Shown here: positions 16,092 to 25,568 of the stretch, piece after piece | Numbering within the stretch: the first letter of the stretch is position 1 | How the letters are laid out: every line of letters begins with the position of its first letter | Origin: Oscillospiraceae bacterium | Lineage (GTDB): Bacteria; Bacillota; Clostridia; Oscillospirales; CAG-272 | Reading direction: 5' to 3' | DNA length: 55,947 bases | Assembly: GCA_015064785.1 (NCBI GenBank) | Contig: SVRM01000008.1 | Location: forward strand, 1-55,947 | Program-made: the position numbers and the translations under genes | The notes under the pieces: model-generated | Seen by the model: only the letters and a program-made list of their open reading frames with translations | What the model was told of the DNA's origin: nothing | The model's database searches: none

Positions 16092-16247
16092 TTGTGTATA
16101 GATTTTGTAATGACCATCTTGTGAAAAGGGAAGTATACGAGGGTGATTGAGATTACTGTTGCCTCTGCGAGGTACCTATACTTACGTATGAAAGACTTGT
16201 GTGCAGTGTAACATCATACAAAACACAATGTTTATAGAAGTGGACTT

Positions 16248-17045
16248 TTAATCAATCAAGAAATCGTAAATCAATTGATTAAAATCCGGAGCTTCTTCAT
16301 ATGCGGCATGTCCCAGCGTATCATACATATGTATTTTGCATCCGAGTTTTTCTGCAATTTCAGTTGAGGCGATACCGGAAACGATGTTATCCTGTCCGCC
16401 GCCAAGAACAAATACAGGGCATTTGATTTTATCAAGGTCCTCATATGTACTGCAGGTCAGACAGGCTTTCGCCAGAACAATGAATCGCGCCACATCCTTT
16501 GGCTTTTGCAGAACTGTCAGCAGCGGGAGAAACAGACGGTACCTTTTGATATAGGCATCGGAGTACATCTTTTCAGCCATGTCCGCAACCAGCGTTCTCA
16601 TGTCGCCCTGTTCTGCCATATTAATCCAGTCGCTGACGACTTTCGTAACTGTATCGTTATTTCGGGAGAGTGTCACGGCAAGCACCAATTTGCGAACCAG
16701 ATCAGGTCGGTCGACGGCAAGGTATTGCGCGATCATACCGCCTTGCGATACACCAATGACATCAGCATGTTTGAGGTTTAATGTATCCATGGATGCGGCA
16801 ATATCCGATGCCATATCTCTTACTGTAATACCATCTTCAGCGCGGGGGCGTCTGTCAAACAGATATACCTTATAATCCTTTGCGAATATGCGGTACATAT
16901 AGGCAAGCGGCAGTGCAGCGCCTTTGATTCCGCGTGTATTGAGACCCTGTATCATCACAAGCGGTTTCGTTCCGCTGCCGAATGTAATATAGTCAAATTG
17001 CATATTCTGCACTTGCAGTTTACATTCTTTGGCATTCAAAATCAT
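16248..17045 (-). CDS. Alpha/beta hydrolase
   Basis: 265-aa alpha/beta-hydrolase fold protein, cytoplasmic. The oxyanion region VMIQGLNTRG is near residue 30, the nucleophile elbow GVSQGG (Ser) near 97, the acid in LGGGQDNIV near 214 and the catalytic His in LGHAAYEE near 244. Overall layout resembles carboxylesterase or haloperoxidase-like hydrolases; the substrate cannot be told. The gene is more AT-rich than its neighbours and stands alone between two terminator regions, which could mean recent acquisition (inference). ATG 17045 follows GGAGG with 6-8 nt spacing. Confidence 0.88.
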   Translation of the reverse strand: MILNAKECKLQVQNMQFDYITFGSGTKPLVMIQGLNTRGIKGAALPLAYMYRIFAKDYKVYLFDRRPRAEDGITVRDMASDIAASMDTLNLKHADVIGVSQGGMIAQYLAVDRPDLVRKLVLAVTLSRNNDTVTKVVSDWINMAEQGDMRTLVADMAEKMYSDAYIKRYRLFLPLLTVLQKPKDVARFIVLAKACLTCSTYEDLDKIKCPVFVLGGGQDNIVSGIASTEIAEKLGCKIHMYDTLGHAAYEEAPDFNQLIYDFLID

Positions 17046-17129
17046 CGGTATGATACCTCCAGCATTTATAATGATATCGTACGAATTTCCAATTTAGCAA
17101 TTTATATTTTGGCTGCTATATACAAACAA

Positions 17130-17157
17130 AGTCCCGGCAACGTACACTGCCGGGACT
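17130..17157 (-). terminator. Terminator of the yybS-ftsH operon
   Basis: Perfect 10-bp stem AGTCCCGGCA/TGCCGGGACT with an 8-nt loop. On the minus strand it is followed by TTGTTTGT, a moderate T-tract. Confidence 0.78.
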
Positions 17158-17203
17158 GAACCTGTTTTATGAAGCCCCGTTATCTGCGGTGGCTGCAAGT
17201 ATA

Positions 17204-19321
17204 TCAGTTGTTGTCGGAATTGTCGGAATCGTCGTCGGAATTCTGTTCTTCCTGTTTTTTGCGTTCTTCTTCCTGGATACGGCGCTCTTCTTCTTCCATC
17301 CGGCGGGCAAACTGCTCCATTGGAGAAAGCGGACGCTGCGGATCGTTCTTCTTGCGTTCTTCCTCGTCTCGTACACGCGCGGCTTCTTCGTCGCGTTTAC
17401 GAGCTTCTTCCTCCGCCTTTGCACGAGCGCGGTTTTCTTCTTCGCTGATACGGCGCTTTTCGGCAACCATGGCATCGAGGTCTTCCATGGTCGGATTGCC
17501 GTCCATGACAGCGGCAAACTGTGCGCCGTCCATGACTTCATTCTTCTGGAGATATTCGGAGATGAAGTGCAGCTTTTCGATGTTATCGCGCAGAAGCTGT
17601 TCTGCGTGACGGTATGCCGTATCGACGATCGAACGAATTTCCTCGTCGATTTCGTTTGCTGTCTTTTCGGAATAGTTGCGGGAGGAATTGAAGTCACGGC
17701 CGAGGAATACTTCATCGGAGGAATGCTCCGAGCCGTAGACGATCGGACCGAGCTTGTCGCTCATACCGTACTTGGTAACCATGCTGCGCGCCATATTGGT
17801 TGCACGCTGGATATCATTGGATGCACCGGTGGAAATATCGCCGAAGATGATGGCTTCTGCGACGCGGCCGCCGAGCAGAGAAACGATCTCCTCCTCCATG
17901 CCGCGCTTGGACATGTAGGACTTATCCTCAACGGGCGGGGACAGCGTATAACCGCCGGCACGTCCGGACTGGATAATCGAGATCTGCGTAACCGGGTCCT
18001 GCGTCGGAAGCAGACGTGTACAGATGGCGTGACCGGCTTCGTGATACGCGGTGAGCTTGATATCATGCTCCGAACGCTTTCTGCCTTTCTTCTGCGGACC
18101 GACAATGACCTTGATGGTTGCTTCTTCAATGTCGTTTTTGCCGATCAGATGCTTGCCCTTGCGCGCCGCAAGGAGGGCTGCTTCGTTGAGCAGGTTCGCA
18201 AGATCGGCACCGGTGAAGCCAACGGTGGTCTGTGCAACTTCACGCAGGCTGACATCGGCTTCAAATGGCTTGCCTCTTGCGTGAACCTTGAGGATATCTT
18301 CACGTCCTTGGAGATCGGGATAGCTGACAGTGACCTGACGGTCAAAGCGTCCGGGACGGAGCAGGGCAGGGTCAAGAATATCGGGACGGTTGGTTGCGGC
18401 GATGACAATAACACCGTCATTTCCGCCGAAACCATCCATTTCGACAAGCAGCTGGTTCAGCGTCTGTTCACGTTCGTCGTGTCCGCCGCCAAGACCGGCA
18501 CCGCGGTGACGACCGACTGCGTCAATTTCGTCAATGAAGATGATTGCAGCAGGATTCTTTTTTGCGGTATCAAAGAGGTCACGGACTCTGGAGGCACCGA
18601 CACCGACATACATTTCTACAAAATCAGAACCGGAAATAGAGTAGAACGGAACGTTTGCCTCACCTGCAACTGCCTTTGCAAGCAGGGTTTTACCGGTACC
18701 GGGAGGGCCCATCAGCAGTACGCCGTGGGGAATCTTGGCACCGAGCTTGGTAAACTTGGAGGGATCGCGCAGAAAATCAACGATTTCACGCAGCTCTTCC
18801 TTTTCTTCATCAGCACCTGCGACATCGGAGAACAGAACCTTCTTCTTTTCGTCCGAGCCGAGCTTGGCACGTGCGCGGCCGAAGCCCGCGATGTTGTTTC
18901 TTCCACCGCCCTTGCCGTTTGCCTGATTCATGACATAAACCCACATCGCAATAAAGAAGACGATGACGAGCAGATACGGCAGCAGGGACAGCCACCACGG
19001 ATAGGTGGTCGGCGGTTCGATATCATAATCGGTCAGAATGCCGTCCAGATACTGCTGTTCGGCGATTTCTGAGAAATTCAGTTCATAGGTTTCATAGCTG
19101 CGCAGCTGATATACAACGATGGTCTGATCCTTTAAGGTCAGCTGCATTTCGTTGTCCGAGGTCAGAACGAAGGAATCGACCTGCTCGTGGACGAAATACT
19201 CGATGATATCGCTGTACTGTGTTTTTTCCTGTTCGACGGTGTCAAAAACCACGCTCGACGCAAACAGCACAATGGCTATCAGCGCGACGTAGAAGATAAT
19301 CACCTTGAGGGAGTTCTTCAT
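17204..19321 (-). CDS. ftsH: ATP-dependent zinc metalloprotease FtsH
   Basis: 705-aa membrane AAA+ protease that degrades unfolded or regulated membrane and cytosolic proteins. Two TM helices (about 7-25 and 115-135) flank an external domain. The AAA+ module has Walker A GPPGTGKT, Walker [12 protein letters not shown] and the second region of homology [20 protein letters not shown]. The zinc site is HEAGH, with the third ligand Asp in [13 protein letters not shown] 19321 is preferred; an in-frame TTG lies 12 nt upstream. Unusually, about 98 residues follow the protease domain: a Glu/Arg/Lys coiled coil and a terminal Asp/Ser/Asn run. Last gene of the yybS operon, after tilS and hpt as in Bacillus. 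Confidence 0.96.
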   Translation of the reverse strand: MKNSLKVIIFYVALIAIVLFASSVVFDTVEQEKTQYSDIIEYFVHEQVDSFVLTSDNEMQLTLKDQTIVVYQLRSYETYELNFSEIAEQQYLDGILTDYDIEPPTTYPWWLSLLPYLLVIVFFIAMWVYVMNQANGKGGGRNNIAGFGRARAKLGSDEKKKVLFSDVAGADEEKEELREIVDFLRDPSKFTKLGAKIPHGVLLMGPPGTGKTLLAKAVAGEANVPFYSISGSDFVEMYVGVGASRVRDLFDTAKKNPAAIIFIDEIDAVGRHRGAGLGGGHDEREQTLNQLLVEMDGFGGNDGVIVIAATNRPDILDPALLRPGRFDRQVTVSYPDLQGREDILKVHARGKPFEADVSLREVAQTTVGFTGADLANLLNEAALLAARKGKHLIGKNDIEEATIKVIVGPQKKGRKRSEHDIKLTAYHEAGHAICTRLLPTQDPVTQISIIQSGRAGGYTLSPPVEDKSYMSKRGMEEEIVSLLGGRVAEAIIFGDISTGASNDIQRATNMARSMVTKYGMSDKLGPIVYGSEHSSDEVFLGRDFNSSRNYSEKTANEIDEEIRSIVDTAYRHAEQLLRDNIEKLHFISEYLQKNEVMDGAQFAAVMDGNPTMEDLDAMVAEKRRISEEENRARAKAEEEARKRDEEAARVRDEEERKKNDPQRPLSPMEQFARRMEEEERRIQEEERKKQEEQNSDDDSDNSDNN

Positions 19322-19390
19322 AGCACGATCCAATCTCAGCGGCGGGTATTGGGAACGGAAGCGCGGCAGCCGCTGTTGCAGCGCGGGGAA

Positions 19391-19942
19391 TCAATGATGG
19401 GTATAAACCTCAGGCTTGAGAATGCCGACAAACGGCAGTGCGCGGTAGCGTTCTGCGTAGTCCAGTCCGTAACCGACAACAAAGTAATCGGGGATGACCG
19501 TACCGTGGTAGTCGGGCGTAAAGTCGACCTCACGGCGGGAAGGCTTATCAAGCAGTGTAACCGTTTTGACACTCTTGGCACCTTTCAGTGTCAGATAGTT
19601 GCAAAGATACGACAGGGTGCGTCCGGAGTCAATGATATCCTCGACAATCAGAATGTCACAGGTATCCAGGTCCTGACGGAGCAGGTCGAGTACGATGTTG
19701 ACCTTGCCGCCAGTTTTGGTGCCGGAGCCATAGGAGGAAACCTTCATGAAGTCAATTTCAACAGGAACAGTCAGCTTCTTCATCAACTCGCCCATGAAGA
19801 CAACGGAACCCTTCAGGACACAGAGCAGCAGGAGACGTTTATCGTCACCTGCATAATCGCGGTCAATTTCAGCTGCGATGCGGGTGATGATCGAATCGAC
19901 TTCTTCTTCGGAGATCAGAATACGTTCAATATCGGGATGCAT
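19391..19942 (-). CDS. hpt: Hypoxanthine phosphoribosyltransferase
   Basis: 183-aa purine-salvage enzyme that joins hypoxanthine or guanine to PRPP. The PRPP-binding motif ILIVEDIIDSGRTL is near residue 98, the flexible loop SSYGSGTKTGG near 70, and the base-binding region VVGYGLDYAERYR near 155. Length matches the bacterial HPRT family. Its start codon overlaps tilS by 17 nt, and ftsH follows. The order tilS-hpt-ftsH is conserved in Bacillus and Clostridia, which supports the assignment over other phosphoribosyltransferases. Confidence 0.96.
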   Translation of the reverse strand: MHPDIERILISEEEVDSIITRIAAEIDRDYAGDDKRLLLLCVLKGSVVFMGELMKKLTVPVEIDFMKVSSYGSGTKTGGKVNIVLDLLRQDLDTCDILIVEDIIDSGRTLSYLCNYLTLKGAKSVKTVTLLDKPSRREVDFTPDYHGTVIPDYFVVGYGLDYAERYRALPFVGILKPEVYTHH

Positions 19943-21422
19943 AGACAGTTACCTCATCATTGTAAAAATAATATAAGTCTGCAATGGCACAGTTCCGGTC
20001 TGACAGCCGCGGGTTGACGGAATCCCGGATGCCGCAGAATGGAATCCAGACAATTCCTTCACCGTCGCAGAACAGCGGAATGGTTTTGCGCTGAGCCGTC
20101 GGAACACGGTGCGCACTGAGTGCGTCTTTGGCGGTTTTGCAGGATCCGCCGCAGAGATAGCGGTCGGAGGCATTGTCGGCGCGCGGACGCAGATAAACAC
20201 TATCCAATAGTTTATCAGAATTTATGTGCGTTGATATAAAGAATTTGTAAATATTTTTCAAATCCTGTAAATTTTCAGATGCCTTCACGGAACCGTCACA
20301 AAGTAAACAACTTCCGCCGGTGGGAATCGGTGTGACGACGCCGGGGGAGAGCGGTATGTGGTAAGGCTCCGGTGACAGCGTCTCTGCCGTTTTTCCAATA
20401 CGGCAGATGCCATCGGATGCGGTAAACACAAATCCACTGGAGAGCGCAGTCCTTGATGCGGTGTTAAGGGCATGGAGCATCGCGTCCAATGTCTTGCGTG
20501 ACAACGGTTTCCAATGCGGATACCGTATGATGTGTGCATCATAGATTGCAGCGAGGATTCGGCGTCTGACGGGTATGGACTGCGCCGACAAAAGCTGTGC
20601 CGGGATGGGATCCGTCGGTGTGATGCCGTTTTCGTTGAAAAACGCATCGATCAGGGTTGAAAAATAGGCTTCGTCTTCCTCTGCCTGTGCGGACAGCCGG
20701 AGCAGGGCATCGGTAAACGCGGGGTTCACTGATTGTGCCGCAGGAATCAGTGTATTGCGCAGCAGATTCCGCGTTGCATCGTTTTCCGCGTTGGTGGAAT
20801 CGGTGACATAACCGATTCCATGATCCGATAGATATGCTGTGAGCTGCTGTTTTGTGAAAGAAAGCAGCGGACGGATCAGAGGAACCTTGCGTGTGCTGTC
20901 CGGTAAAGAGAGCAGGCGCATATCAGGGATGCCGCTGATGCCGCGCAGGGCTGTCCCGCGCAGCAGCCGGAACAGTACTGTTTCCGCCTGATCGTCGGCA
21001 TGGTGCGCCGTCAGAACGCAGGTAATGTCCGGATGTGCGGCAAGATGGTTTTTGATGAGCCGATAACGCAGATTACGTGCGGCTTCCTCCAGTGTCAGTG
21101 AACACTGTGACGCTTCTGCGGGCGCGTCTGCTTCGTACAGGACAAACGGGATTCCGTATGTCTCACAGAAGCAGCGGCAGAATTTGGCATCGCGTGCGGC
21201 TTCGTTTCCGCGGATACCGTGGTTGACATGAAGAGCAGTGATGCGTGGTTTTTGCCGCTGAGCCTGAACCAATGTGTACACAAGGTGGAGAAGTGCTGTG
21301 GAATCTGCTCCGCCGGAGAAGGCGACCAGAATGTGACTGTCGGCGCGCGGTAGTCCGTGTCGTGCCATTTCAGCACGGAATGCACGGTTCAGATGCGGGA
21401 TGGTGCGGTTTTGTGGTGTCAT
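19926..21422 (-). CDS. tilS: tRNA(Ile)-lysidine synthase
   Basis: 498-aa ATP pyrophosphatase that converts C34 of tRNA(Ile2) to lysidine, so the anticodon reads AUA. The PP-loop FSGGADSTAL is near residue 35, followed by HVNHGIRGNEA near 69, TAHHADDQAETVLFRLLRG near 138, the RPLLSF segment near 190 and the DSTNAENDATRNLLR motif near 213. The C-terminal domains are divergent but of the expected length. ATG 21422 begins 6 nt after dnaB ends; no strong ribosome site is visible, which suggests coupling to dnaB translation. Confidence 0.95.
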   Translation of the reverse strand: MTPQNRTIPHLNRAFRAEMARHGLPRADSHILVAFSGGADSTALLHLVYTLVQAQRQKPRITALHVNHGIRGNEAARDAKFCRCFCETYGIPFVLYEADAPAEASQCSLTLEEAARNLRYRLIKNHLAAHPDITCVLTAHHADDQAETVLFRLLRGTALRGISGIPDMRLLSLPDSTRKVPLIRPLLSFTKQQLTAYLSDHGIGYVTDSTNAENDATRNLLRNTLIPAAQSVNPAFTDALLRLSAQAEEDEAYFSTLIDAFFNENGITPTDPIPAQLLSAQSIPVRRRILAAIYDAHIIRYPHWKPLSRKTLDAMLHALNTASRTALSSGFVFTASDGICRIGKTAETLSPEPYHIPLSPGVVTPIPTGGSCLLCDGSVKASENLQDLKNIYKFFISTHINSDKLLDSVYLRPRADNASDRYLCGGSCKTAKDALSAHRVPTAQRKTIPLFCDGEGIVWIPFCGIRDSVNPRLSDRNCAIADLYYFYNDEVTVYASRY

Positions 21423-21428
21423 TGTGAT

Positions 21429-22790
21429 TTACGGTGACGGAGGAGGCGGAACACCCGGATCGTCGCGGTCTGTATCGCGGGAATAGAAACGGGTAAACTG
21501 TCCCTGCCAGCCAAGCTCGACGGTACCCGTTGAGCCATGACGGTTCTTTGACAGGATACATTCGGCAGTATTGGCTTTTTCCGGATCGGAATCATAATAT
21601 TCGTCGCGGTAGAGGAACATGACGACGTCGGCGTCCTGCTCGATGGCACCGGAGTCACGCAAATCGGACAGCATTGGACGCTTGTCTGTTCTGGATTCAG
21701 GACCACGGGACAGCTGTGCACAGACAATGACGGGGACGTTGAGCTCCTTTGCAAGAATTTTCAGGTTACGGGAGATTTCACCGACTTCCTGTACACGGTT
21801 GTCGATGCGCTTGTCACTTTGCATCAGCTGCAAATAGTCGATGACAACCAGACCGAGGTTTTTGACACGGCGCAGCTTGGCTTTCATGCCGGTGACGGTG
21901 ATGCCGGTTGTGTCATCGATGTAGATTTCACATTCGGACAGCATGGCCGCCGCCTGTGCCAGCTGAGACCACTGCTCCGGTTTCAGATCACCCGAACGCA
22001 GTGCATAGGAGTCGATCAGACCTTCTGAAGAGAGCATTCTTGAGACGAGCTGCTCATTGGACATTTCCAGTGAAAAAATGCAGACGGCTTTTTTCGTGGC
22101 CTTTGCAACGTTGGTGGCAATGTTGAGACAGAACGATGTTTTACCCATACCGGGACGTGCGCCGACGAGAATCAGGTCGGATTTTCCCATACCGACCAGA
22201 ACGCGGTCGATGGCGGAATAGCCGGTCGGTGTTCCCTGCGGTTCATGATCGATGGAAACGCGCTTGAGGTGGTCGTAGGTGGACAGCAGGACGTCCTTGA
22301 TATGGACAAATCCTTTGGTTTCGTTGTCCTGTGCGATGTTGAAGATGGACTGCTCGGCATGATCGAGGATGGACGCAACATCGCCTGCTTCGCTGTATGC
22401 TGTCTCCGTGATTTCCGATGAGGCATCAATGAGCTGACGGAGCAGGCTTTTGTCCTTGACAATCTTTGCATAATCCTTGATGTTGCGGGCGGAGGGGACA
22501 ATTTCCGTGATCAGACGGATATAATTTTTCGTCTCCTCCTCGCTTTTCATACCGCGTGCGGTCATCATATCAATCAGTGTGACAAGGTCGATTTCGCGGT
22601 TCTGCAAAAAGAGATCCTGCATTGCAAGGAACATATCTCTGTGTTCCTGTAAATAAAAGTCATCAGAACGCACGATACCTGCGATATCGTTGAATGCTTC
22701 GGGTGCAATCAGAATCGAACCGAGCACCGACTGTTCCGCTTCCAGAGAGAAGGGAAGACGGCGGGCAAGTGATTCGCCTGTTTCGGGCAT
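21429..22790 (-). CDS. dnaB: Replicative DNA helicase
   Basis: 453-aa hexameric replicative helicase (DnaB/DnaC of Gram-positives). The N-terminal primase-interacting domain (LPFSLEAEQSVLGSIL, near residue 12) is followed by the RecA-like motor with Walker A GARPGMGKTSF near 207, the H1a region SLEMSNEQL near 236, Walker B LVVIDYLQL near 316 and the DNA-binding LKILAKELNVPVI near 340. The family Arg finger falls in the SGAIEQDADVVMFLYRDEYY segment (near 380). ATG 22790 has an ideal AAAGGAGG 7 nt upstream. Located after rplI as in Bacillus and many Clostridia. Confidence 0.97.
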   Translation of the reverse strand: MPETGESLARRLPFSLEAEQSVLGSILIAPEAFNDIAGIVRSDDFYLQEHRDMFLAMQDLFLQNREIDLVTLIDMMTARGMKSEEETKNYIRLITEIVPSARNIKDYAKIVKDKSLLRQLIDASSEITETAYSEAGDVASILDHAEQSIFNIAQDNETKGFVHIKDVLLSTYDHLKRVSIDHEPQGTPTGYSAIDRVLVGMGKSDLILVGARPGMGKTSFCLNIATNVAKATKKAVCIFSLEMSNEQLVSRMLSSEGLIDSYALRSGDLKPEQWSQLAQAAAMLSECEIYIDDTTGITVTGMKAKLRRVKNLGLVVIDYLQLMQSDKRIDNRVQEVGEISRNLKILAKELNVPVIVCAQLSRGPESRTDKRPMLSDLRDSGAIEQDADVVMFLYRDEYYDSDPEKANTAECILSKNRHGSTGTVELGWQGQFTRFYSRDTDRDDPGVPPPPSP

Positions 22791-22822
22791 GACGGGACCT
22801 CCTTTACAGTGAAGTGTGAATG

Positions 22823-22872
22823 CCTCCCTCTTGGGGATACTCCGTATCCTCGTGGGAGGGTGTCGTGCGACA
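22823..22872. repeat. Compound inverted repeats between rplI and dnaB
   Basis: CCTCCC...GGATAC-TCC-GTATCC...GGGAGG (22823-22859), then TGTCG-TG-CGACA (22861-22872). No T-run follows on either strand, so a terminator is unlikely. It might be an RNA structure or protein site in the dnaB leader. Confidence 0.55.
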
Positions 22873-22959
22873 GCATGACGGAGGGGGTGAAAATCAGATC
22901 AGGATATAGCCAGAGGGCGTAAAAATTTGATCAAGGCAGAGCTATGATAACGCACTCAG

Positions 22960-23406
22960 TCACGCCTGTGCGACGACGACGTTGACCTTACCGGTGATTT
23001 CCGGGTATAGCTTGATGTCGACAGTATGTGCTCCGAAGGTTTTGATCGGGTCGTTCAGCTGCAATTTGCGCTTGTCGATTTCGATACCGTGCTGTGCCTG
23101 CATCGCTTCTGCAATGTCCTTTGCGGTGACAGAGCCGTAGATTTTGCCGTCAGCACCGGATGCGGCGGTCAGCTTGACCACGACAGTCTGAAGCTTTTCC
23201 GCAGTTTCGCGTGCGTTCTGCTTTTCTACTTCAATCTTGTGCAGGCGTGCTTCTTCCTTCCCTTTGAGTTCATTCATGACAGCGGCGTCGGCGACAGCTG
23301 CGAGTTTCTTGGGGAACAGGAAGTTGCGTGCGTAACCGTCGGAAACATTGACGAGTTCGCCCTTTTTGCCCTGACCCTTGACATCCTGTAATAATACAAC
23401 TTTCAT
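22960..23406 (-). CDS. rplI: Large-subunit ribosomal protein bL9
   Basis: 148-aa bL9, which binds 23S rRNA at the base of the L1 stalk. The N-terminal signature [19 protein letters not shown] and [16 protein letters not shown] is perfect. A long connecting helix (Lys/Glu/Ala-rich) leads to the C-terminal domain with [15 protein letters not shown] and the terminal beta strands. ATG 23406 follows AAGGAAAGG; an in-frame upstream ATG at 23439 lacks a ribosome site and adds residues atypical of bL9. It lies between gdpP and dnaB, the conserved Firmicutes order. Confidence 0.97.
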   Translation of the reverse strand: MKVVLLQDVKGQGKKGELVNVSDGYARNFLFPKKLAAVADAAVMNELKGKEEARLHKIEVEKQNARETAEKLQTVVVKLTAASGADGKIYGSVTAKDIAEAMQAQHGIEIDKRKLQLNDPIKTFGAHTVDIKLYPEITGKVNVVVAQA

Positions 23407-23445
23407 TTTGAATACCTTTCCTTTCGGTATGATGTGCATTTGGTT

Positions 23446-25524
23446 TTATGTGATTTCTGCAAGATAGGTGTCGATGGCGGACTTGAGCTGTTCCAGCACA
23501 GTCTGCATCGGAACACCGCGGAGCTGTGCACCGGCAACGTCGTAATGACCGCCGCCGCGCATCCGTTCCAGAATCAGCTGGACATTGACATTGCCCTGTG
23601 ATCTTGCGGAAATATGAACGGTTTCATCAATACGGACAAGCGCAAACGACGCCATGACACCGGATACGGTGAGCAGACGGTCTGCTGCTTTTGCCGCTGC
23701 GATACGGTCATCTGCTGTGGAGCCGTCACTGTCACGGACGGCAATGGCGATGATATCGCGGTAGATGATGACATTGGATTCAAATTTCGCCTCCCGCATG
23801 AAATCGTCAAGCGACGTGCGGAACAGCATTTTTGCATCAGACGGGGATGCACCCTCCGAGCGGAGATACAATGCCGCTGAGAAGGTACGGACACCGGTGT
23901 TGCGTGTAAACTGATTGGTATCGAGCAGAATACCGGAAAGCAGAAGATCGGCTTCTTCTTTTGGCAGGGAGCCGAGCGGGAGCGACTGTTCGAGCATTTC
24001 GGAGACAAGCTCGGATGCAGAGGACGCGGACGGCTCGATATACATCAGCGCCGGCGGATATTTCAGCTCGCCGGTCTTGCGGTGGTGGTCGATGATGACT
24101 GTTGTGCGGACGCATTCGTACAGTGACTGCGCCTCGAAGTTGACCGGATTGGACACGTCGCAGATAATCAGCAGGGTTTCCGAGGTGACAAGATCCTGTG
24201 CCGACGGCGCATCGACAAAGACACCGCGGTAGTCATCGCGTGAACGGAACCATTCAAGACATATGCGTGTGTTGGGGTCCTGGTCGTTGACAACAACATT
24301 GGCACGGACACCGCAGAATTCTGCAAATTTGTAGATACCGATACAGGAGCCAACCGAGTCATGGTCTGCAAACCGATGTCCCATAATCAGGACATTGGAC
24401 GAGCCGGAGATCAGTGCGGCAAGCTCGCCGGCAAATACGCGGGACTTAACTTTGGTACGCTTCTGAACGGATTTGGTACGTCCGCCGTAGAATTCGACGC
24501 CGGCTTCCGTCCGGTAAACCACCTGGTCACCGCCGCGCTGCAGCGCAAGATCCAGCGCAGCATGTGCGGCTGCTTCCTTTTCGGAAAGTGTTCCACCCAC
24601 ATGCGCCAGCCCCATGGAGATGGTGACGGGCATATTGGATTCTCCGACACGGACAGTGTGAATTTCATCCATCACGGAGAAACGGCTTTCCTTGAGCGCG
24701 GCGAGATGCCGAGCCTCAAAAACTACCAGATATTTGTTGCGTTCGTATTCTCGGATCAAACCGTCGCGGTCGGCAATCCATCGCGAGAGAATGCTTTCCA
24801 CCTGTGCTGACGCCAGACGGTATTGCTCCTGTACAAACTGTAAAACCTCGTCGAGGTTGTCAATCAGGATATATCCGACGACGGTTTCCGCGTTTTCCAT
24901 TTTCTGTTCCAGTGTTACAAGATCGCGCTTGTCATTCCAGATCAGAACGGAAAAATTTTTGCCCTCTGCGGTGAAATCATAATTTTTGACACGGAAATCA
25001 CGGCGCAGGGAATCGCGTTCTTCGTTGAAAACGGTATTATTATGGAAATGTGCATGAACGGTCGGAAGCACGGCGACAGGGAATCCGTCAAGTGCCTCTG
25101 CGGTACGGATTTCACGTGCGGTTGCGGTGCAGTACTGATCGAGATAGCGGCCGTACAGGACCTCGCCGGCGTGGAAAATCTGTGCAAGCGCCTTGTTATA
25201 CCAGATAATTTTGCCGTCCTCATCGCAGATGAGAACAGGGAGATACAGCTTGGACAACAGATCACGTGTGACGGAGCTGAGCATGGTTGCTTCCGCTTCG
25301 TCGGCGACAGAAGTAATGCGCATGGAGAAAATGCGGAACAGAAAACCGATGACCCAAAGCCCGAGCAGATACACAAAAATCAGGACCAGGCCCGTGGTCA
25401 GTGCGGGCGGCGGATTGTTCATGGACATCAGCAGTGCGTAGAAAAAGAGCATCAGCACTCCAAATGCTTTCTGAACAGTATGTTTGATCGCACCCGGTCT
25501 GGAAAAATACCGGAATTGTTTCAT
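23446..25524 (-). CDS. gdpP: Cyclic-di-AMP phosphodiesterase GdpP
   Basis: 692-aa membrane phosphodiesterase that hydrolyses c-di-AMP and so controls cell-wall and osmotic homeostasis. Two N-terminal TM helices (about 20-35 and 40-65) precede a PAS-like domain (LPVLICDEDGKIIWYN near residue 94) and a degenerate GGDEF domain (near 200-330). The DHH/DHHA1 module has GHRFADHDSVGS near 382, CDVSNP near 455, IDHHRKTG near 478 and the C-terminal GGGHYDVAGAQL near 660. These are the manganese ligands and substrate motifs of the family. In the same operon as yybS, rplI and dnaB, as in Bacillus (yybS-yybT-rplI-dnaC). Confidence 0.95.
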   Translation of the reverse strand: MKQFRYFSRPGAIKHTVQKAFGVLMLFFYALLMSMNNPPPALTTGLVLIFVYLLGLWVIGFLFRIFSMRITSVADEAEATMLSSVTRDLLSKLYLPVLICDEDGKIIWYNKALAQIFHAGEVLYGRYLDQYCTATAREIRTAEALDGFPVAVLPTVHAHFHNNTVFNEERDSLRRDFRVKNYDFTAEGKNFSVLIWNDKRDLVTLEQKMENAETVVGYILIDNLDEVLQFVQEQYRLASAQVESILSRWIADRDGLIREYERNKYLVVFEARHLAALKESRFSVMDEIHTVRVGESNMPVTISMGLAHVGGTLSEKEAAAHAALDLALQRGGDQVVYRTEAGVEFYGGRTKSVQKRTKVKSRVFAGELAALISGSSNVLIMGHRFADHDSVGSCIGIYKFAEFCGVRANVVVNDQDPNTRICLEWFRSRDDYRGVFVDAPSAQDLVTSETLLIICDVSNPVNFEAQSLYECVRTTVIIDHHRKTGELKYPPALMYIEPSASSASELVSEMLEQSLPLGSLPKEEADLLLSGILLDTNQFTRNTGVRTFSAALYLRSEGASPSDAKMLFRTSLDDFMREAKFESNVIIYRDIIAIAVRDSDGSTADDRIAAAKAADRLLTVSGVMASFALVRIDETVHISARSQGNVNVQLILERMRGGGHYDVAGAQLRGVPMQTVLEQLKSAIDTYLAEIT

Positions 25525-25568
25525 ATACAGACAATGCTCCTTTCATGAGAGATTTTTGTGGGCGTCGG

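Noticed and set aside
17189-19072. 627-codon open frame on the plus strand
   Set aside because: Shadow of ftsH; composition reflects reversed AAA+ and charged-tail codons.
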